A DNA stretch of 64,000 nucleotides from Streptomyces sp. V1I1 (GTDB taxonomy: Bacteria > Actinomycetota > Actinomycetes > Streptomycetales > Streptomycetaceae). The stretch covers positions 4,093,001 through 4,157,000 of the forward strand of contig NZ_JAUSZH010000001.1 in NCBI RefSeq assembly GCF_030817355.1, read 5' to 3'. Position numbers and translations under genes: made by a program. Shown piece after piece: positions 40,672 through 48,858 of this stretch. Numbering within the stretch: the stretch's first letter is position 1; each line of letters begins with the position of its first letter. The notes under the pieces are model-generated. The model did no database searches and had not been told where the DNA came from. It saw nothing but the letters and a program-made list of their open reading frames with translations.

Positions 40672-42201
40672 ATGCCCAGCGCAGAAGAGACGAGCGTGTA
40701 CCAGGACCGACCGGGCCGGCCGGAGCGGCCTGACGTACGGCCCACACGGCGTGACCCCGTCGCCGCGTCCGGCAGCGAGCTGATCGGCGGTCCGGCCGGC
40801 CGCTGGGCCTGGCGAGGCAGCAGTGGCTGGCTCACTCCCGTACGTGTCATCGCATTGGTGGCGATCGGCATGTTCGCGCTCGGCATGGTGCAGAAGATGC
40901 CCTGTTACAACTGGGCCTGGTTCCGGGGCACGAGCTCCCAGTACACCCACGCCTGCTACTCCGACATTCCGCACCTCTACCTGGGGCGTGGTTTCTCCGA
41001 AGGGCTCATCCCGTACTTCGACCGGCTGCCCGGCGACATGGAGTACCTCGAGTACCCGGTCCTCACGGGTGTCTTCATGCAGGTCGCGTCGTGGCTCAAT
41101 CTGGCCGGCGGCTCCATGCAGAACCAGGAGCAGATGTACTGGATGGTCAATGCGGGCATGCTGATGATCTGCACCGCGGTCATCGCCGTCTGTGTGGCCC
41201 GCACACACCGTCGCCGCCCCTGGGACGCCCTGCTGTTGGCTCTGGCGCCCGCCTTCGCGCTCACCGCCACCATCAACTGGGACCTGCTGGCCGTGGCGCT
41301 CACAGCCGCCGCGATGCTCATGTGGTCACGCGGCCGGGCGCTGGCCTTCGGCATCCTCATCGGGCTCGCGACCGCCGCCAAGCTCTATCCCGTACTGCTG
41401 CTGGGTCCGTTGCTCCTGCTGTGCTGGAGGGCAGGCAAATGGCGAGAGTTCGCCACCGCGGCGCTCGGCGCGGCCGGTGCCTGGCTGGTGGTGAACCTGC
41501 CCGTGATGCTGATGGCGCCGGAGGGGTGGAAGAAGTTCTACACCTTCAGCCAGGAGCGGCAGGTCGACTTCGGCTCGTTCTGGCTGATCATCACGCAGCG
41601 CACGGGTGAGCCGCTGGAAGTCGACTCCGTGAACACCTACGCGACGCTGCTGATGATCCTGGCGTGCGCGGGCATCGCGGCGCTGTCGCTGAGTGCGCCC
41701 CGGCGGCCCCGTTTCGCTCAGCTCGTCTTCCTCGTCGTCGCGGCGTTCATCATCACCAACAAGGTCTACTCGCCGCAGTACGTACTGTGGCTGATTCCGC
41801 TCGCCGCGCTGGCCAGGCCGCGCTGGCGGGACTTCCTGATCTGGCAGGCCTGCGAGGTCATTTACTTCCTGGGTATCTGGATGTACCTCGCGTACACCAC
41901 CAGCCCCAAGCACCAGGGGCTGCCGCCCGAGGGCTATCAGGTGGCGATCGCCCTGCATCTGCTGGGGACGCTGTATCTGTGCGCCGTGGTCGTACGGGAC
42001 ATTCTGATGCCGGAACGGGACGGCGTACGGAAGGACGGCTCGGACGATCCGTCAGGCGGGGTGCTGGACGGGGCCAAGGACGTCTTCGTGGTGGGGCAGG
42101 CGGCGCATCCGCCGCGGCATGCGGCACACGCGGTGGAGGGGCCGCGGGTGGAGTGGGGGGCGCAGTCCCATGGGTCCGGTGGGGCGCGGCCGTCGGCTTA
42201 G
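40672..42201 (+). CDS. GT87-family (DUF2029) polyprenol-mannose-type glycosyltransferase
   Basis: I chose ATG 40672 (509 residues, MPSAEETSVYQDRPGR); an ATG at 40663 adds three. The protein has about ten membrane spans, a first periplasmic loop with the GT-C acidic motif (HACYSDIPHLYLGRG), and the long loop YFDRLPGDMEYLEYPVLTG. GT87 enzymes transfer mannose from polyprenyl phosphate in phosphatidylinositol mannoside or lipoglycan synthesis in actinomycetes; the exact acceptor here is unknown. It sits between a class A PBP and the FemX/racemase-like pair. Confidence 0.85.
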   Translation: MPSAEETSVYQDRPGRPERPDVRPTRRDPVAASGSELIGGPAGRWAWRGSSGWLTPVRVIALVAIGMFALGMVQKMPCYNWAWFRGTSSQYTHACYSDIPHLYLGRGFSEGLIPYFDRLPGDMEYLEYPVLTGVFMQVASWLNLAGGSMQNQEQMYWMVNAGMLMICTAVIAVCVARTHRRRPWDALLLALAPAFALTATINWDLLAVALTAAAMLMWSRGRALAFGILIGLATAAKLYPVLLLGPLLLLCWRAGKWREFATAALGAAGAWLVVNLPVMLMAPEGWKKFYTFSQERQVDFGSFWLIITQRTGEPLEVDSVNTYATLLMILACAGIAALSLSAPRRPRFAQLVFLVVAAFIITNKVYSPQYVLWLIPLAALARPRWRDFLIWQACEVIYFLGIWMYLAYTTSPKHQGLPPEGYQVAIALHLLGTLYLCAVVVRDILMPERDGVRKDGSDDPSGGVLDGAKDVFVVGQAAHPPRHAAHAVEGPRVEWGAQSHGSGGARPSA

Positions 42202-42241
42202 CGGTCGGTGCTCGGGGTCCCGCTCGGCGGAGCCCCAGCGG

Positions 42242-42283
42242 GCCTCTCAGTGCGCCTCAGCATGCCTCTCAGTGCGCCTCAGC
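42242..42283. repeat. Two copies of a 20-bp direct repeat
   Basis: GCCTCTCAGTGCGCCTCAGC occurs at 42242-42261 and again at 42264-42283 between the convergent GT87 and racemase-like genes. Confidence 0.8.
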
Positions 42284-42320
42284 GGGTGCTCCGGGCGGCT
42301 CGGCAGGCCCTCCGGGCGCC

Positions 42321-43352
42321 TCAGCGGTCGACGAGGCGGTCGAACTGCGTCGTGGTGTGGCGCAGATGCGCCACCAGCTCGTCGCCGACCTTCGGCTCCT
42401 TCGATTCCGCCGGCACGAACAGGATCGACACCTGCATGTGCGGCGGCTCGGCGAACCAGCGCTGCTTGCCCTCCCAGACGAACGGCGACAGGTTGCGGTT
42501 GACGGTCGCCAGACCCGCGCGGGCGACACCCTTGGCGCGCGGCATCACGCCGTGCAGGGCCTTCGGGGCCTCCAGGCCGACGCCGTGGGACGTGCCGCCG
42601 GCGACGACGACCAGCCAGCCGTCGGATGCGGCCTTCTGCTGTCGGTAGCCGAAGCGGTCGCCCTTGGCGACACGGGTGACGTCCAGGACGGCGCCGCGGT
42701 ACTCGGTCGCGTCGTGGTCGCCGAGCCACAGCCGCGTACCGATGCGGGCGCGGAATCGGGTCTGCGGGAACTGCTGCTGGAGGCGGGCCAGTTCCTCGGC
42801 GCGCAGATGGCTGACGAACATCGAGTGCAGCGGCAGCCGGGCCGCACGCAGCCTGTCCATCCACCCGATGACTTCCTCGACCGCGTCGGAGCCGTCCGTA
42901 CGGTCGAGGGGCAGGTGCAGGGCGAAGCCCTCCAGGCGTACGTCCTCGATGGCGGCGTGCAGCTGGCCCAGGTCCTGCTCGGCGACGCCGTGACGCTTCA
43001 TGGAGCTCATGCACTCGATGACCACCCGCGCGCCGACCAGCGCGTGCACACCGTCGACCGACGAGACCGAGCGAATGACCCGGTCCGGCAGCGGAACTGG
43101 TTCCTCACCGCGCCGGAAGGGGGTCAGGACCAGGAGATCACCGCTGAACCAGTCCTTGATCCGGGCCGCTTCGTACGTCGTGCCGACCGCCAGCATGTCG
43201 GAGCCGAAGCGGGAGGCCTCGTCGGCGAGGCGCTCATGACCGAAGCCGTAGCCGTTGCCCTTGCAGACCGGTACGAGACCGGGGAACTGGTCGATCACGG
43301 ACTTCTGGTGCGCCCGCCAGCGCGCGGTGTCGACGTAGAGGGAGAGCGCCAT
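42321..43352 (-). CDS. Alanine racemase-fold PLP protein
   Basis: The 343-residue protein has the PLP-lysine motif of the alanine racemase barrel (VPVCKGNGYGFGHERLA, lysine about 31), and the C-terminal beta domain starts near RVAKGDRFGYRQQ. The second catalytic tyrosine of alanine racemases is in a changed context and the helix-dipole motif is altered (VVAGGTSHGVG in place of the usual IGYADG), so it may act on another substrate. It follows femX by 85 bases and is oriented the same way. It reads as part of a peptidoglycan cross-bridge locus; the reaction is unknown. Confidence 0.85.
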   Translation of the reverse strand: MALSLYVDTARWRAHQKSVIDQFPGLVPVCKGNGYGFGHERLADEASRFGSDMLAVGTTYEAARIKDWFSGDLLVLTPFRRGEEPVPLPDRVIRSVSSVDGVHALVGARVVIECMSSMKRHGVAEQDLGQLHAAIEDVRLEGFALHLPLDRTDGSDAVEEVIGWMDRLRAARLPLHSMFVSHLRAEELARLQQQFPQTRFRARIGTRLWLGDHDATEYRGAVLDVTRVAKGDRFGYRQQKAASDGWLVVVAGGTSHGVGLEAPKALHGVMPRAKGVARAGLATVNRNLSPFVWEGKQRWFAEPPHMQVSILFVPAESKEPKVGDELVAHLRHTTTQFDRLVDR

Positions 43353-43437
43353 GGCCGGCCCGGAACCTTTCTGGTGGCTGCGGTGTATCAGAGGTATGTA
43401 CGAGATTTACGAGGTTACGGCGTCGGCCGCGGCACCG

Positions 43438-44556
43438 TCAGCGGCGCGACATGTAGATGTCGAGCGCCTTGTGCAGCAGCTTGTTGAGCGCGAAGTCCCA
43501 CTCGCCGACGTACTCGACGGCCTCGCCGCCGGTGCCCACCTTGAACTGGATCAGGCCGAAGAGGTGGTCGGTCTCGTCGAGGGAGTCGCTGATGCCGCGC
43601 AGGTCATAGACGGTCGCGCCCATCGCGTAGGCGTCGCGGAGCATCCGCCACTGCATCGCGTTAGAGGGCCGGACCTCGCGGCCGATGTTGTCGGAGGCGC
43701 CGTACGAGTACCAGACATGCCCCCCGACGACCAGCATCGTCGCCGCGGACAGGTTCACACCGTTGTGCCGCGCGAAGTACAGCCGCATCCGGTTCGGATC
43801 CTCGCTGTTCAGCACCGTCCACATGCGCTGGAAGTACGAGAGCGGGCGCGGCCGGAAGTGATCGCGTACAGCGGTGATCTCGTACAGCCGCTGCCACTCG
43901 GCCAGATCCTCGTAGCCGCCCTGGACGACCTCGACACCGGCCTTCTCAGCTTTCTTGATATTGCGCCGCCACAGCTGGTTGAAGCCCTTGAGGACATCGT
44001 CGAGCGAACGGTTCGCCAGCGGCACCTGATAGACGTACCGCGGCTGTACGTCACCGAAGCCGGCGCCGCCGTCCTCGCCCTGCTGCCAGCCCATCTTCCG
44101 CAGCCGGTCCGCCACTTCGAACGCACGAGGCTCGATATGTGTCGCCTCGATGTCGCGCAGCCGCTTCACATCCGGGTCCTGGATTCCGGCCTTGATCGCG
44201 GGCGCGTCCCAGCGGCGGATGACGACCGGCGGGCCCATCTTCACGGAGAAGGCGCCCTGCTGCTTGAGGTGGGCGAGCATCGGCTGCAGCCAGTCGTCCA
44301 GGTTCGGCGCATACCAATTGATCACCGGACCCTCGGGCAGGTAGGCGAGATAGCGCTTGATCTTCGGCAGCTGGCGGTACAACACCAGGCCCGCGCCCAC
44401 CAGTTCACCGCTCTTGTCGAACCAGCCCAGGTTCTCCGAGCGCCATTCCGTCTTCACATCAGCCCACGCCGGGACCTGACAGTGACTTGCCGCGGGCAGG
44501 GTCTGGATGTACGCCAGATGCTGCTCTCGGCTGATGGTCCTCAGGGTCAAGCTCAT
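43438..44556 (-). CDS. femX: FemX-like peptidoglycan bridge-forming peptidyltransferase
   Basis: FemABX proteins use aminoacyl-tRNA to add the first residue of the peptidoglycan cross-bridge; Streptomyces FemX is thought to add one glycine to lipid II. The 372 residues carry two GNAT-like lobes and FemABX landmarks: LAYLPEGPVINWY, LWRRNIKKAEKAGVEVVQGG, MLVVGGHVWYSYGAS and YDLRGISDSLDETDHLFGLIQFKVG. A GAGGAG site precedes ATG 44556. It is followed by the racemase-fold gene. Confidence 0.93.
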   Translation of the reverse strand: MSLTLRTISREQHLAYIQTLPAASHCQVPAWADVKTEWRSENLGWFDKSGELVGAGLVLYRQLPKIKRYLAYLPEGPVINWYAPNLDDWLQPMLAHLKQQGAFSVKMGPPVVIRRWDAPAIKAGIQDPDVKRLRDIEATHIEPRAFEVADRLRKMGWQQGEDGGAGFGDVQPRYVYQVPLANRSLDDVLKGFNQLWRRNIKKAEKAGVEVVQGGYEDLAEWQRLYEITAVRDHFRPRPLSYFQRMWTVLNSEDPNRMRLYFARHNGVNLSAATMLVVGGHVWYSYGASDNIGREVRPSNAMQWRMLRDAYAMGATVYDLRGISDSLDETDHLFGLIQFKVGTGGEAVEYVGEWDFALNKLLHKALDIYMSRR

Positions 44557-44676
44557 GCGGGGCGCTCCTCGGCAGGTGTGTCCCCATGGGTACAGGGGCT
44601 CCGGCTCTCGCGCCGAAGCCTACTGCGCTGGGGGAGCGCCCCGAATGGCTGCTGGGAACCTGGCCCAGGACTCCGC

Positions 44677-44991
44677 CTAGCCCAGGACCCCGCCGAAGAG
44701 TCCGCCGTGGGCCATGCCGAGGAAGAAGCCGAACGCAGAGGCGCCGAGACCGATGATCAACGCGAAGCGTTCGCGGGTCGTCACCGAGATGAACTGGCCG
44801 TAGGCGCCTGTGAGGATCCCCACCAGCCCGGTCCAGGAGCTGAGCAGATGGAGGCTGTGGAACATCGCCGAGACGAAGGCGATAGCGCCGAGCACCAGAG
44901 TCACCGCGAGCAGGGTGTCCTGGAGGGGGTGGGGCTTGCCGTCTGTGGCGAAGAGGGAGACGGAGGAACGACGTCGCATTGCCTGTGCCAT
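44677..44991 (-). CDS. Small membrane protein of unknown function
   Basis: I chose ATG 44991 (104 residues, [22 protein letters not shown]), with AGGAGGT seven bases upstream. It has three hydrophobic spans (about 27-45, 50-65, 80-104) with a basic N-terminus. I do not recognise a named family. It lies between femX and rpsF, separated from femX by 120 bases, and is transcribed toward it. Confidence 0.75.
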   Translation of the reverse strand: MAQAMRRRSSVSLFATDGKPHPLQDTLLAVTLVLGAIAFVSAMFHSLHLLSSWTGLVGILTGAYGQFISVTTRERFALIIGLGASAFGFFLGMAHGGLFGGVLG

Positions 44992-45204
44992 GGGGCACCT
45001 CCTGGCGTTGCCGGAAGGCGGCGCACTGTAGCGCCGCGCACACCCGATGTGTACAGATTGCGTCCCCCGGCCACCGGATTTCAACCGGAAGCCTGTCTGC
45101 GGGTACTCTGTACGGTCTGCACCGGTGTCTGTCCAGGCCAGAAAGCAATCCCCCCGGATTGTCAGTGGCGGCCGATACCGTTGCGTACGCATCACGACCC
45201 TCCT

Positions 45205-45223
45205 GCCACGGAACGACCGTGGC
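45205..45223 (+). promoter_or_regulatory. rpsF leader hairpin (possible S6:S18 operator)
   Basis: A 7-bp stem (GCCACGG-AACGA-CCGTGGC) followed by CGC lies 28 bases before rpsF. Many bacteria carry an S6:S18-binding hairpin with an exposed CCG in this leader. The match is only suggestive. Confidence 0.3.
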
Positions 45224-45251
45224 CGCTGAGTCCAAAGGAGGTGGGTTCCAC

Positions 45252-45542
45252 ATGCGTCACTACGAGGTGATGGTCATCCTCGACCCCGATCTCGAGGAGC
45301 GCGCTGTCTCCCCGCTGATCGAGAACTTCCTCTCCGTCGTCCGTGAGGGCAACGGAAAGGTTGAGAAGGTCGACACCTGGGGCCGTCGTCGTCTCGCTTA
45401 CGAGATCAAGAAGAAGCCCGAGGGCATCTACTCGGTCATCGACCTGCAGGCCGAGCCTGCGGTCGTCAAGGAGCTCGACCGCCAGATGAACCTGAACGAG
45501 TCGGTCCTCCGGACCAAGGTCCTCCGTCCCGAGACCCACTGA
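45252..45542 (+). CDS. rpsF: 30S ribosomal protein S6
   Basis: The 96-residue S6 protein starts [19 protein letters not shown], preceded by AAAGGAGGT at perfect spacing; earlier in-frame starts are not supported. The core [24 protein letters not shown] and the C-terminal [10 protein letters not shown] are typical. S6 pairs with S18 on the platform of the 30S subunit. It heads the rpsF-ssb-rpsR-rplI operon, whose products join translation with replication. Confidence 0.98.
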   Translation: MRHYEVMVILDPDLEERAVSPLIENFLSVVREGNGKVEKVDTWGRRRLAYEIKKKPEGIYSVIDLQAEPAVVKELDRQMNLNESVLRTKVLRPETH

Positions 45543-45616
45543 GCGCCTAGCTCAGAAGTCATCGGGTTCGAGTAGCAGCAAGCAGCCAGAAGCAATCCCC
45601 GCCGAGAGGTTCACCC

Positions 45617-46219
45617 ATGGCAGGCGAGACCGTCATCACGGTCGTCGGCAATCTCGTCGACGACCCCGAGCTGCGCTTCACCCCGTCCGGTGCGGCGGTC
45701 GCGAAGTTCCGCGTCGCGTCCACTCCCCGCACCTTCGATCGTCAGACCAATGAGTGGAAGGACGGCGAAAGCCTCTTCCTCACCTGCTCGGTCTGGCGTC
45801 AGGCGGCGGAGAACGTCGCTGAGTCGCTCACACGCGGCATGCGCGTCGTCGTGCAGGGTCGGCTGAAGCAGCGGTCCTACGAGGACCGCGAGGGCGTCAA
45901 GCGCACGGTCTACGAGCTGGACGTCGAGGAAGTCGGCCCCAGCCTCAAGAACGCCACGGCCAAGGTCACCAAGACCACCGGTCGCGGTGGCCAGGGTGGC
46001 TATGGCGGCGGTCAGCAGCAGGGCGGCGGCAACTGGGGCGGCGGCCCCAGTGGCGGTGGTCAGCAGCAGGGCGGCGGCGGTGCACCCGCCGACGATCCCT
46101 GGGCCACCAGCGCGCCGGCCGGCGGCGGCCAGCAGCAGGGCGGTGGGGGCAGCTGGGGCGGAAGCTCCGGCGGTTCCGGCGGTTCCGGCGGCGGCTACTC
46201 GGACGAGCCTCCCTTCTAA
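45617..46219 (+). CDS. ssb: Single-stranded DNA-binding protein
   Basis: The 200-residue SSB has an OB-fold domain (1-110, [46 protein letters not shown]) and a glycine/glutamine-rich linker with GGQQQGGG repeats. The conserved acidic tip is DEPPF, which recruits other replication and repair proteins. It lies between rpsF and rpsR, as in most actinomycetes. The linker sits on repetitive DNA. Confidence 0.98.
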   Translation: MAGETVITVVGNLVDDPELRFTPSGAAVAKFRVASTPRTFDRQTNEWKDGESLFLTCSVWRQAAENVAESLTRGMRVVVQGRLKQRSYEDREGVKRTVYELDVEEVGPSLKNATAKVTKTTGRGGQGGYGGGQQQGGGNWGGGPSGGGQQQGGGGAPADDPWATSAPAGGGQQQGGGGSWGGSSGGSGGSGGGYSDEPPF

Positions 46220-46262
46220 GGGCAGCTCGTACCCCACTTCTTGATCACACAGGAGATACACC

Positions 46263-46499
46263 ATGGCGAAGCCGCCTGTGCGCAAGCCGAAGAAGAAGGT
46301 CTGCGCATTCTGCAAGGACAAGACCGTATACGTGGACTACAAGGACACGAACATGCTGCGGAAGTTCATTTCCGACCGCGGCAAGATCCGTGCCCGCCGC
46401 GTTACCGGCAACTGCACGCAGCACCAGCGTGACGTCGCCACGGCCGTGAAGAACAGCCGTGAGATGGCGCTGCTGCCCTACACGTCCACCGCGCGATAA
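46263..46499 (+). CDS. rpsR: 30S ribosomal protein S18, zinc-ribbon type
   Basis: The 78-residue S18 has the zinc-binding residues C-A-F-C near 14-17 and G-N-C-T-Q-H near 50-53, so this is the zinc-containing (C+) form. Streptomyces usually also has a zinc-free, Zur-controlled copy elsewhere, used under zinc shortage. The gene lies 43 bases after ssb and 18 before rplI. Confidence 0.97.
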   Translation: MAKPPVRKPKKKVCAFCKDKTVYVDYKDTNMLRKFISDRGKIRARRVTGNCTQHQRDVATAVKNSREMALLPYTSTAR

Positions 46500-46517
46500 G
46501 GGAAGGGTGACCGAATC

Positions 46518-46964
46518 ATGAAGATCATCCTCACCCACGAGGTCACTGGCCTCGGTGCCGCCGGCGACGTCGTCGACGTCAAGGACGGTTACGCTCGCAA
46601 CTACCTGGTCCCGCGTGGTTTCGCGATCCGCTGGACCAAGGGTGGCGAGAAGGACGTGGCGCAGATCCGCCGCGCCCGCAAGATCCACGAGATCGCGACC
46701 ATCGAGCAGGCCAACGAGGTCAAGGCCAAGCTCGAGGCCGTAAAGGTGCGTCTGGCTGTTCGCTCCGGCGACGCCGGCCGCCTCTTCGGCTCCGTCACCC
46801 CGGCCGACATCGCCTCGGCGATCAAGGCTGCCGGTGGTCCGGAGGTCGACAAGCGTCGCGTTGAGCTCGGTTCGCCGATCAAGACCCTGGGCTCGCACCA
46901 GGTGTCTGTGCGTCTGCACCCCGAGGTTGCCGCGAAGCTCGGCGTCGAGGTCGTCGCCGCCTGA
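46518..46964 (+). CDS. rplI: 50S ribosomal protein L9
   Basis: The 148-residue L9 starts [30 protein letters not shown], the conserved rRNA-binding N-domain, with a connecting helix (about 40-75) and a C-terminal domain ([20 protein letters not shown]). It closes the rpsF-ssb-rpsR-rplI operon and is followed by a strong terminator. Confidence 0.98.
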   Translation: MKIILTHEVTGLGAAGDVVDVKDGYARNYLVPRGFAIRWTKGGEKDVAQIRRARKIHEIATIEQANEVKAKLEAVKVRLAVRSGDAGRLFGSVTPADIASAIKAAGGPEVDKRRVELGSPIKTLGSHQVSVRLHPEVAAKLGVEVVAA

Positions 46965-47000
46965 GCATGGCTCTCGATTGAGCAGCTCTGAGCAGTACGA

Positions 47001-47029
47001 AGGGCCGCACCCGATGGGTGCGGCCCTTT
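47001..47029 (+). terminator. Terminator after rplI
   Basis: A 12-bp perfect stem (AGGGCCGCACCC and its complement) with a GAT loop is followed by TTTC, 36 bases past the rplI stop. Confidence 0.92.
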
Positions 47030-47053
47030 CGCTTTGCCGCCCGCCTCTGCCCT

Positions 47054-47067
47054 GTTTCACGTGAAAC
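47054..47067. promoter_or_regulatory. parS: parS site 7
   Basis: Perfect GTTTCACGTGAAAC between rplI and the convergent MATE gene. Confidence 0.95.
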
Positions 47068-47094
47068 ATCGATGGTGAAACGTCGAGCGTAGGG

Positions 47095-48432
47095 TCAGCG
47101 CGTGGCGCCGGTGACGAGCCAGCGGCCGGAGCGCATACGCAGCCAGAGCGTCAGCATGCGGACCGTCATCATCAGCGTCATGGCCCACCACAGAGCTGTC
47201 AGTCCGCCGCCGAAGGTGGGGACGAGCAGAGCGACGGGTGCGAAGACCGCCAGCGTCACGAGCATCGCTCCGGCGAGGTAGGTGCCGTCACCGGCTCCCA
47301 TCAGTACGCCGTCGAGTACGAAGACCACACCCGCGATCGGTTGGGAGACGGCGACCACAAGCAGGGCTGGGAGCAGCGTGTCGTGCACCGCCGAGTCGCT
47401 GGTAAACAGCGGGATGAATAGCTGCCGCGAGGCCACGATCAGGATGCCGAGCACCACGCCGGAGGCAATGCCCCACTGCACCATGCGGCGGCAGGCCTGG
47501 CGGGCTCCCTCGGCGTCATCGGCACCGAGATAGCGGCCGATGATCGCCTGCCCGGCGATGGCGATCGCGTCGAGCGCGAAGGCCATCAGGCTCCACAGGG
47601 AGAGGACGATCTGGTGGGCAGCGATATCGGTGTCGCCGAGGCGGGCCGCGACGGCGGTGGCGATCATCAGGACGGCACGCAGCGAGAGCGTACGGACCAG
47701 GAGGGGGACGCCTGCCTGGGCGCTGGCTCGTATGCCCGCGGCGTCGGGGCGCAGAGAAGCGCCGTGCCGCCGTGCTCCGCGTACGACCACGGCCAGATAG
47801 GCGGCGGCCATGGCGACCTGGGCGATGACGGTGCCCCAGGCGGAGCCGGCGATGCCGAGGCCGGCGCCGTAGACGAGCCCCGCGTTGAGCCCGGCGTTGG
47901 CGGCGAAGCCGCCGATGGCGACGTACAGCGGGGTCCGGGTGTCCTGGAGGCCACGGAGTACGCCGGTCGCGGCTAGCACGACCAGCATCGCCGGTATGCC
48001 GAGGCTGGAGATCCGTAGATAGGTGGTGGCGTAGGGAGCGGCGGTGTCGGACGCCCCGAATGCCTCGACAAGCCAGGGTGCCGTGGGCAGGGTGACGGCG
48101 ATGACGGCGACGCCGAGGAGCAACGCGAGCCAGATGCCGTCCATCCCCTGGCGGATGGCGGCCGCGAGATCGCCCGCGCCGACGCGTCGAGCGACGGCGG
48201 CAGTGGTGGCGTAGGCGAGGAAGACGAAGATGCTCACGGCGGTCGTCAGCAGGGCCGCCGCGACTGCCAGTCCGGCAAGTTGCGGGGTGCCGAGATGGCC
48301 GACGATGGCGCTGTCGACCATCACGAAGAGCGGCTCGGCGACGAGGGCGCCGAAGGCGGGGACGGCGAGCGCGACGATCTCTCGATCGTGGCGGCGTCGG
48401 GCGGCCTTCGGCGCCGCGGGTGCCTGTGTCAT
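47095..48432 (-). CDS. MATE-family efflux transporter
   Basis: The 445-residue protein has 12 hydrophobic spans in two related halves. It starts HDREIVALAVPAFGALVAEPLFVMVDSAIVGHLGTPQLAG, the typical DinF-type MATE opening. MATE proteins export drugs or organic cations in exchange for sodium or protons; the substrate is unknown. It is convergent with rplI, and its upstream side faces the dnaB leader. Confidence 0.93.
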   Translation of the reverse strand: MTQAPAAPKAARRRHDREIVALAVPAFGALVAEPLFVMVDSAIVGHLGTPQLAGLAVAAALLTTAVSIFVFLAYATTAAVARRVGAGDLAAAIRQGMDGIWLALLLGVAVIAVTLPTAPWLVEAFGASDTAAPYATTYLRISSLGIPAMLVVLAATGVLRGLQDTRTPLYVAIGGFAANAGLNAGLVYGAGLGIAGSAWGTVIAQVAMAAAYLAVVVRGARRHGASLRPDAAGIRASAQAGVPLLVRTLSLRAVLMIATAVAARLGDTDIAAHQIVLSLWSLMAFALDAIAIAGQAIIGRYLGADDAEGARQACRRMVQWGIASGVVLGILIVASRQLFIPLFTSDSAVHDTLLPALLVVAVSQPIAGVVFVLDGVLMGAGDGTYLAGAMLVTLAVFAPVALLVPTFGGGLTALWWAMTLMMTVRMLTLWLRMRSGRWLVTGATR

Positions 48433-48858
48433 GGCAGCAATCTAATCTTCCACAGGTAAGAGATGCAATTGCTTTGCAGTCCTTACCGAGCAACCAGGTG
48501 CACGTTCTGCTGTGCGCCCTTTGTTCTGATCTTGGTCCAGTTGGGAAAGTTTTTCTCCCCCACAGCCGGTGGACGGAAAAAGTCCAGGTCAGACCCCATG
48601 GAGTGGGGTGGCTATGAACTTGTCCACAGTGCTGTCCCCCGGTCCGTGCACAGGTTCTGCGGGGTTCTCCACAGCATCTGATCGGTCGTCCACATGGCCT
48701 GTGGATAACCAGATTGGCTGACGGTGCCGACGGGCCTACCGTGGACCGTCGCCCGACGCGCGGGAAGCGGAGTCTGGCCGTTCGTTTTGTCAGTGCTGTG
48801 CCGTAGAAAAAGGGTGGCACGGCTAGGTCCGCGGAGCGGACGGGAGGAGGTGGCCCGG
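48433..48858. promoter_or_regulatory. Divergent MATE / dnaB region with DnaA-box cluster
   Basis: This 426-base gap has no convincing gene. It carries at least four DnaA-like boxes in 90 bases: TTGTCCACA at 48620, TTCTCCACA at 48665, TCGTCCACA at 48686 and TGTGGATAA (complement TTATCCACA) at 48700, the first and last perfect for the Streptomyces and the E. coli consensus. They lie 150-240 bases before dnaB. Confidence 0.8.

Noticed and set aside
37795..41208. 1137-codon open frame antisense to the PBP and GT87 genes
   Set aside because: Mirror frame with no recognisable domain; the sense genes have all catalytic motifs.
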